A DNA stretch of 46,299 bases from DTU078 sp002397345 (GTDB taxonomy: Bacteria > Bacillota > Clostridia > Oscillospirales > CAG-272): the NCBI GenBank assembly GCA_937875545.1, contig CALLYE010000093.1:1-46299 (forward strand). The letters run 5' to 3'. The notes under the pieces are model-generated. The model saw only the letters and a list, made by a program, of their open reading frames with translations, did no database searches and had not been told where the DNA came from. The position numbers and the translations under genes are program-made. This document shows, piece by piece, positions 42,148 through 46,299 of this stretch (the stretch's first letter is position 1; every line of letters begins with the position of its first letter).

Positions 42148-42177
42148 CGGCATCATCCCTTAATATAATATGCATTG

Positions 42178-42206
42178 ATTTTAACATGCCGCCGCGGTTT
42201 AGTCAA
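42178..42206 (-). promoter_or_regulatory. Sigma-A promoter of dapF
   Basis: On the minus strand TTGACT (42201-42206) and TAAAAT (42178-42183) are exactly 17 bases apart, about 30 bases upstream of the start. A MITE-like repeat starts 13 bases farther upstream. Confidence 0.8.
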
Positions 42207-42218
42207 GGTTATTAATAT

Positions 42219-42321
42219 TATACTTAAATTCGATTATAAACTCGGTAAACATCCGCGCTAAAAGCTTGAACATATGTGTTTTAACACGGATTTTTTCATT
42301 AGTTATTGAACTTTAGTATTA
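42219..42321 (+). repeat. MITE-like repeat, copy B
   Basis: It matches copy A (25443-25546) over its whole length, with the same terminal sequences ATACTTAAATTCGATTATAA and AGTTATTGAACTTTAGTATTA. The internal stem (ATCCGCGCTAAAA with TTTTAACACGGAT) is followed by TTTTTTC. Several stem differences from copy A keep or only weaken pairing. Confidence 0.8.
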
Positions 42322-42380
42322 TATCCCTTGACATAAGCATTATAATAGAATAAAATATTAATTGGTGCCACGAAAAAACC

Positions 42381-42400
42381 ACCGCCCCAACATGGGCGGT
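42381..42400 (-). terminator. Intrinsic terminator of the small membrane protein gene
   Basis: ACCGCCC (42381-42387) and GGGCGGT (42394-42400) pair around a six-base loop. On the minus strand the stem is followed by TTTTTT. Confidence 0.75.
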
Positions 42401-42411
42401 GTTATCAAAAA

Positions 42412-42711
42412 TCAAAGCTGGCAGCGTATAAACTTCACTATACCGCAGAGAACGACTCCGGCGGCTGCAATCATCCCTAAATCGACAAGCGACAGCGAAA
42501 TGTCGCCATGCGAGGCTATTGTTTGAATGGGCGTGTCAGGCGCGGTTTTGGTACAGAGCGTTATCTCGGCGCTGCATTTGCGGCGGATTTGTTTGTAATC
42601 GGAATTTTTATAATTTGTATACCAATTCTTTACGCCTGTCACCGCGCCGGTAAACCCTGTTTTAAAGGTGTTCCACATATTTGTCGCAGTCTGTGTGTTT
42701 TGTGTATCCAT
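42412..42711 (-). CDS. Small membrane protein of unknown function
   Basis: This 99-residue protein has a polar N-terminal part (Asn/Thr-rich, then a basic segment) and one hydrophobic C-terminal helix (about residues 75-95; LGMIAAAGVVLCGIVKF). It therefore looks like a tail-anchored membrane protein. I do not recognise the family. It is likely real: GGGGGA sits six bases before the ATG, a plausible promoter lies upstream and an intrinsic terminator follows. It is divergent from recG. It has three cysteines but no motif. Confidence 0.7.
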   Translation of the reverse strand: MDTQNTQTATNMWNTFKTGFTGAVTGVKNWYTNYKNSDYKQIRRKCSAEITLCTKTAPDTPIQTIASHGDISLSLVDLGMIAAAGVVLCGIVKFIRCQL

Positions 42712-42725
42712 ATTATTTCCCCCTT

Positions 42726-42755
42726 ATAATATATATCAATGTATGATTTAATCAA
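42726..42755 (-). promoter_or_regulatory. Candidate sigma-A promoter of the small membrane protein gene
   Basis: On the minus strand TTGATT (42750-42755) and TATTAT (42726-42731) are 18 bases apart. The ribosome site follows directly. Confidence 0.5.
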
Positions 42756-42820
42756 CAATATAAAGTATTAGTAATCTTATCTTATTTATCCGAGTAAATC
42801 AAGCGTATTTGTGTTAAATA

Positions 42821-44962
42821 ATGTTAAACTTTAATTCACCGGTAAAAAATTTGCCCGGAGTCGGGGATGTGAGGGCGAAGCAGCTTGCAAAGCTCGGTAT
42901 AACCGACGCGGGCGGGCTGCTCCGCCATTTTCCGCGCGCCTATCAGCACCGCGGCAATGTGCGGATGCTCTCTGACGCATCCGACGGCGAGATAGGAGCG
43001 TTTATCCTGACAATCCGGACGCCGCCGGTCACTAAAATGGTGAAAAACCGTATGACGATCACAAAATTTACCGCCTTCGACGACTCTCGAACTTGCGTGA
43101 TCGTATTTTTTAACCAGCGTTATATAAACGATATTTTCATGGTCGGAGAAATGTTCCGTTTTTGGGGCAAGCTCTCTTTCGACGGCGGAGTCGCGACGCT
43201 GTCCTCGCCTGTGTTCGAGCAGGTGCGGGACGACAAACCGCTGCCCGAATTTGTACCGCTCTATCCCTTGACCGCCGCGCTTTCGCAGAAATATCTGGGC
43301 GGGCTTGTGAAGGCGGCGCTCGAGCGTATCATCGAATATCCCCCGGTGCTGCCCGATACCGTTTACCGCGAGGAGGGACTTTGCACCGCGCCCGAGGCAT
43401 ATAAATTCACGCATTTCCCGAATAATTACGCCGAACTGGAGCGCGGCAGGGCGTATTTCGTGTTCGAGGAGCTGTATGTGTTCGCGCTGGGCATGGCGCA
43501 CACCCGGCGGGAGCGTCCGGAGGGCTGCGCCCCGCCGCTCGAACGCGTGGACAGCCGCGAATTTTTAGCGGCGCTGCCGTTTGAATTAACCGGCGCTCAA
43601 AAGCGCGTTACAAATGAAATCTACTCGGATATGACTTCCCCGCGCCGCCGACCGATGGCGCGGCTGGTTTCAGGAGATGTGGGCAGCGGAAAGACGGTCT
43701 GCGCCGCCGCCGCCGTATATTTTACGGTTAAAAACGATTATCAGGCGATGCTGATGGCTCCGACCGAGATTTTAGCGTCGCAGCATTACACAGACCTGTC
43801 GGAGCTGTTCAGCCGGCTGGGTTTCAGCGTCGCGCTTTTAACCGGTTCGACAAAGGCGGCGGATAAAAAAGCGATAAAGTCGGGGCTGCGGGACGGGACG
43901 ATAGATTTTGTGATCGGCACACACGCGCTGCTGACCGATGATGTGGAGTTTAAAAATCCCGCGCTGGTGATCACCGACGAGCAGCACCGCTTCGGCGTTA
44001 TGCAGCGCGCGCGGCTGGCGGCAAAGGGCAGCGACCTGCACGTGCTTGTCATGAGCGCGACGCCCATACCCCGAACGCTTGCGCATATAATCTACGGCGA
44101 TCTTGATATGTCGGTGGTCGACGAACTGCCGCCCGGCAGACAAAAGGTAGGCACCTTCGTCGTCGACGACAGTTTCCGCGAACGGCTTAACGGCTTCATC
44201 GCCAAAAACGTAGCAGATGGCGGACAGGTGTATATAGTATGCCCCGCGATCGAAGACGCGGAAGAAACATTAAAAGATGAAACCGACAACGACGAGCCGG
44301 GCGAGGGGCTTACAATAAACGACAGCGGTGTGGTCGGTTTTGATTTCGACGGCGATAATAATAAAGTGAGCGAGCCACGCCTGAAAAGCGCCGTGGGATA
44401 CGCGAAAAAGCTGCGTGAGGAAGTTTTCCCCGACTTGCGCGTCGGTTTTATCCACGGCAGAATGCCCGCCGCCCAAAAAGACGGCATAATGCGCGACTTT
44501 TCGGCTGGGAACATTGATATATTAGTGTCTACAACGGTGATCGAAGTGGGTATCAACGTACCCAACGCCAGTCTGATGATAGTCGAAAACGCCGAGCGGT
44601 TCGGGCTGTCGCAGCTCCACCAGCTTCGCGGCCGCGTCGGGCGCGGTACGCGCAAATCGTATTGCATTTTGGTGTCCGATACCAAAAATGAGCAGTCAAA
44701 GAGCCGGCTGGAGGTTTTACACGACACAAGTGACGGCTATAAAGTCGCGCAAGCTGATCTTGATATGCGCGGGCCGGGTGATTTCTTTCCGCGCGGGTCT
44801 GACGCGACGCGCCAGCACGGCGAGTTGCGTTTTAAATTCGCCAGTTTGTGCGGCGATATGGAGCTGCTGCGCCGCGCATTCGGCTACGCCGAGTCATGTG
44901 AGGCGACGCCCGCGGCAATTAAAGCCGCGCAAACGTGGTTTGGGATGAAGATGGAGTATTGA
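42821..44962 (+). CDS. recG: ATP-dependent DNA helicase RecG
   Basis: This 713-residue protein is a full RecG: an N-terminal wedge/OB domain (VKNLPGVGDVRAKQLAKLGI, then LLRHFPRAYQHR) and two helicase domains. Walker A is SGDVGSGKT (284-292), motif II DEQHRFG, motif III SATPIPRTLA and motif VI QLRGRVGRG. The domain between motifs carries an acidic insertion (about 485-515; DETDNDEPGEG) not seen in E. coli RecG. RecG unwinds branched DNA at stalled forks and recombination intermediates. The upstream region has no recognisable ribosome site and no clear promoter, so translation may start on a short or leaderless mRNA; the ATG is nevertheless right for the family. Confidence 0.95.
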   Translation: MLNFNSPVKNLPGVGDVRAKQLAKLGITDAGGLLRHFPRAYQHRGNVRMLSDASDGEIGAFILTIRTPPVTKMVKNRMTITKFTAFDDSRTCVIVFFNQRYINDIFMVGEMFRFWGKLSFDGGVATLSSPVFEQVRDDKPLPEFVPLYPLTAALSQKYLGGLVKAALERIIEYPPVLPDTVYREEGLCTAPEAYKFTHFPNNYAELERGRAYFVFEELYVFALGMAHTRRERPEGCAPPLERVDSREFLAALPFELTGAQKRVTNEIYSDMTSPRRRPMARLVSGDVGSGKTVCAAAAVYFTVKNDYQAMLMAPTEILASQHYTDLSELFSRLGFSVALLTGSTKAADKKAIKSGLRDGTIDFVIGTHALLTDDVEFKNPALVITDEQHRFGVMQRARLAAKGSDLHVLVMSATPIPRTLAHIIYGDLDMSVVDELPPGRQKVGTFVVDDSFRERLNGFIAKNVADGGQVYIVCPAIEDAEETLKDETDNDEPGEGLTINDSGVVGFDFDGDNNKVSEPRLKSAVGYAKKLREEVFPDLRVGFIHGRMPAAQKDGIMRDFSAGNIDILVSTTVIEVGINVPNASLMIVENAERFGLSQLHQLRGRVGRGTRKSYCILVSDTKNEQSKSRLEVLHDTSDGYKVAQADLDMRGPGDFFPRGSDATRQHGELRFKFASLCGDMELLRRAFGYAESCEATPAAIKAAQTWFGMKMEY

Positions 44963-44964
44963 CG

Positions 44965-44993
44965 TTTACAAAATGAACTTTGTAGGGTATAAT
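44965..44993 (+). promoter_or_regulatory. Sigma-A promoter of the MNT/HEPN pair
   Basis: TTTACA (44965-44970) and TATAAT (44988-44993) are 17 bases apart. A 7-base inverted repeat (ACGTTTA at 44962-44968, TAAACGT at 45026-45032) flanks the region and could be an operator for autoregulation. Confidence 0.7.
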
Positions 44994-45099
44994 AGAACAA
45001 ACAGATAAGATATATAATATTTTTAAACGTTACAGTGCGCAATGTGAAAAAACTTCGCATGATAATTTGCATTGAAAACAAGAGGGAGGGTTATTCGGT

Positions 45100-45423
45100 A
45101 TGCATATTAATGATGAAATTATAAAAATAAAAGACGCTATTATTAATACTGTACCTGTCGAAAAACTATATTTGTTTGGCTCCTTTGCCAACGGTAAACC
45201 AAACGAAAACAGCGATTACGATTTTTATATAGTAATTCCGAATAACAGCATACGACCTATTGACGCTATTGGCGACGCTTATTTGGCTATGCGCGGTATT
45301 AAAAAAAGACCTGTGGATATTCTCGCGGGTACTGCGGAAATATTCGACCGCCGTTCCGCTCAATTAACTATAGAGCAAAAAATCGCGAAAGAGGGTGTTG
45401 TGTTATATGAACGCGGCAAATAA
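45100..45423 (+). CDS. MNT-type nucleotidyltransferase (putative antitoxin of HEPN/MNT module)
   Basis: This 107-residue minimal nucleotidyltransferase has the active-site motif GS-x10-D-x-D with Gly27, Ser28, Asp39 and Asp41, and a third acidic residue Asp73 in RPVDIL, so the catalytic set is complete. In studied HEPN/MNT modules the MNT protein inactivates the HEPN ribonuclease by adding AMP residues to it. GAGGGAGGG lies upstream of the ATG with good spacing. The gene overlaps the HEPN gene by 17 bases. A 138-base gap before it holds its own promoter. Confidence 0.88.
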   Translation: MHINDEIIKIKDAIINTVPVEKLYLFGSFANGKPNENSDYDFYIVIPNNSIRPIDAIGDAYLAMRGIKKRPVDILAGTAEIFDRRSAQLTIEQKIAKEGVVLYERGK

Positions 45424-45814
45424 TATATCGGAATGGGTGAGGCTTGCAGATATGGATATGGCAACGGCGCGTCATATGTTCGAAACATACTCTCCGAAAC
45501 CTATTGAGATAATATGTTTTCACTCCCAGCAGGCTGCGGAAAAAATGTTGAAATGTTATTTAATTTTTCGCAATATTGAAACACCAAAGACTTATGATAT
45601 GCAAACACTCTGCGAGATGTGTGTTGAGCTTGACACAAATTTTAACACTATCTACCGATCGGCTGTTCTGCTGACCCGATATGGCGTGATCCCACGATAT
45701 CCTACGGAACTCGTATTAATTGAACAAGATGCTATAAACGCTATCGGTTATGCAAATGATGTCATGGTGTTTGTAAAAAATATGATCCCGGAAAATTCGG
45801 AGACTACAAAATGA
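45407..45814 (+). CDS. HEPN-domain protein (putative toxin of HEPN/MNT module)
   Basis: This 135-residue helical protein matches the HEPN group (CFHSQQAAEKMLKCYLIFRNIE is the usual helix; TRYGVIPRYPTE the usual C-terminal block). Canonical ribonuclease HEPN toxins carry an R-x4-6-H motif; none is visible in the C-terminal half, which has RYP instead. It may therefore be a non-toxic HEPN subtype or may use another mode. It starts at the ATG at 45407 with GAGGGTG upstream, inside the MNT gene. Its stop overlaps the ymdB start (ATGA), so the three genes may be cotranscribed. Confidence 0.82.
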   Translation: MNAANNISEWVRLADMDMATARHMFETYSPKPIEIICFHSQQAAEKMLKCYLIFRNIETPKTYDMQTLCEMCVELDTNFNTIYRSAVLLTRYGVIPRYPTELVLIEQDAINAIGYANDVMVFVKNMIPENSETTK

Positions 45815-46299
45815 ACGTGCAAGCGTATAAAATATTAGCGATAGGCGACGTCGTCGGGCCGGCTGCGTCAGAAGCGCTGTGCAGGCAGCTCTACAAGCTG
45901 CGCGGCGAGCTCGGCGCGTCACTTGTCATTGTCAACGGCGAAAACGCGTGCACGGGCAACGGGCTTGACGCCGCTACAGCGAAGGCGTTTTTAGGCGCGG
46001 GGGTCGACGTCATCACCTCCGGCAACCATATCTGGCATAAACGTGACATTAAACAGTTCCTTGAAGATTGCCCGACGCTGATCCGACCGATGAACTACCC
46101 TTCCGTCTGCCCCGGTCACGGCAGCGTCATCGTCAGCCGCGGCGATAAGCGGGTGCTCGTGATTAACGCGCTGGGGACAGTATTCATGGATCCGTTTGAC
46201 AACCCCTTCGATGCCGTTGACCGCGTGCTCGAGCGCGAGGCAGGTAAATATGACTACTCCGTACTCGATATCCATGAATACTGTCCCCAGCGCGTTAAT
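45811..46299 (+). CDS. ymdB: YmdB-family phosphodiesterase, partial at the window end
   Basis: The visible 163 residues match the N-terminal two-thirds of the YmdB/TIGR00282 metallophosphoesterase family: ILAIGDVVGPAASEALCRQL, VIVNGENACTGNGLD, DVITSGNHIWHKRDI and NYPSVCPGHGSVIV. Conserved metal ligands Asp, Asn and His are present. Family members have about 260 residues and hydrolyse cyclic nucleotides. The reading is reliable up to about position 46275. The last 30 bases duplicate internal sequence in inverted form, and the final residues (EYCPQRVN) do not fit the family (LDIHAE expected), so this end is probably an artefact. The start overlaps the HEPN stop. Confidence 0.85.
   Translation, partial: MNVQAYKILAIGDVVGPAASEALCRQLYKLRGELGASLVIVNGENACTGNGLDAATAKAFLGAGVDVITSGNHIWHKRDIKQFLEDCPTLIRPMNYPSVCPGHGSVIVSRGDKRVLVINALGTVFMDPFDNPFDAVDRVLEREAGKYDYSVLDIHEYCPQRVN
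46162..46299. repeat. 30-bp perfect inverted repeat at the right end of the window
   Basis: Positions 46270-46299 are the exact reverse complement of 46162-46191. The two arms are 78 bases apart and lie inside ymdB. The join uses the shared ATCCAT/ATGGAT, a typical microhomology of a fold-back. Confidence 0.95.

Overview
The window looks like one contig from an uncultured anaerobic Bacillota, most likely class Clostridia (Oscillospirales or Christensenellales type). The evidence is the remnant of the clostridial three-gene serine-recombinase cassette, the YesO-type solute-binding lipoproteins, the DnaD/DnaC helicase-loading pair, a Rex-like protein, meso-DAP synthesis (dapF), TrkAH, sigma-A promoters (TTGACA-N17-TATAAT type) and strong AGGAGG ribosome sites. 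Nothing seen is diagnostic at genus level.

Layout. 1-1350: serine-recombinase cassette cut at both ends. 1363-4246: a 5'-truncated ABC exporter half joined head-to-head to the recombinase remnant, followed by an intact partner half. 4260-8005 (minus): a surface O-acylation pair (SGNH-like + MBOAT) and a secreted, C-terminally anchored beta-sandwich protein. 8055-13451: two orphan sugar-type binding lipoproteins flanking one long ORF that joins an AraC regulator to a uroporphyrinogen-decarboxylase-like domain. 13834-17609: a sugar operon with a good promoter, encoding split transketolase, a frameshifted RpiB-like isomerase and an L-fucose-isomerase-like protein. 17678-22188: a GH3 lipoprotein, an unassigned TIM-barrel glycosidase-like protein and a cupin, closed by a strong bidirectional terminator. 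22314-25244: TrkH and TrkA potassium uptake. 25702-29178: an operon of membrane GGDEF protein + NatA/NatB ABC exporter. 29354-29438: tRNA-Leu(CAA). 29690-30556: QueG-like, apparently leaderless. 30679-35606: GyrB-like topoisomerase subunit, Rex-like protein, DnaD and DnaC-like helicase loader. 35721-38283: polar amino-acid ABC importer with a large REP hairpin between binding protein and permease. 38466-42147: a third orphan binding lipoprotein, a ferritin-like protein, a hypoxanthine-DNA-glycosylase-like protein and DapF. 42412-46299: a small membrane protein, RecG, an MNT/HEPN toxin-antitoxin pair and a partial YmdB phosphodiesterase.

The most interesting signals are: (i) the operon of transketolase halves, RpiB-like and FucI-like isomerases without a kinase, the gene set expected of transketolase-type sulfoglycolysis or another unphosphorylated-sugar route; (ii) an AraC-UroD reading-frame fusion with a well-placed internal ribosome site; (iii) a dispersed MITE-like element (three copies) whose two full copies carry a terminator-like hairpin; (iv) a GC-rich REP family, and a separate REP-like hairpin with tandem repeats inside the rex-like coding sequence; (v) a leaderless queG and an ATT-start cupin; (vi) a 30-bp perfect inverted copy at the right end that breaks ymdB and looks like a fold-back artefact. 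No phage or CRISPR array was seen, and no complete mobile element apart from the small MITE-like repeats.
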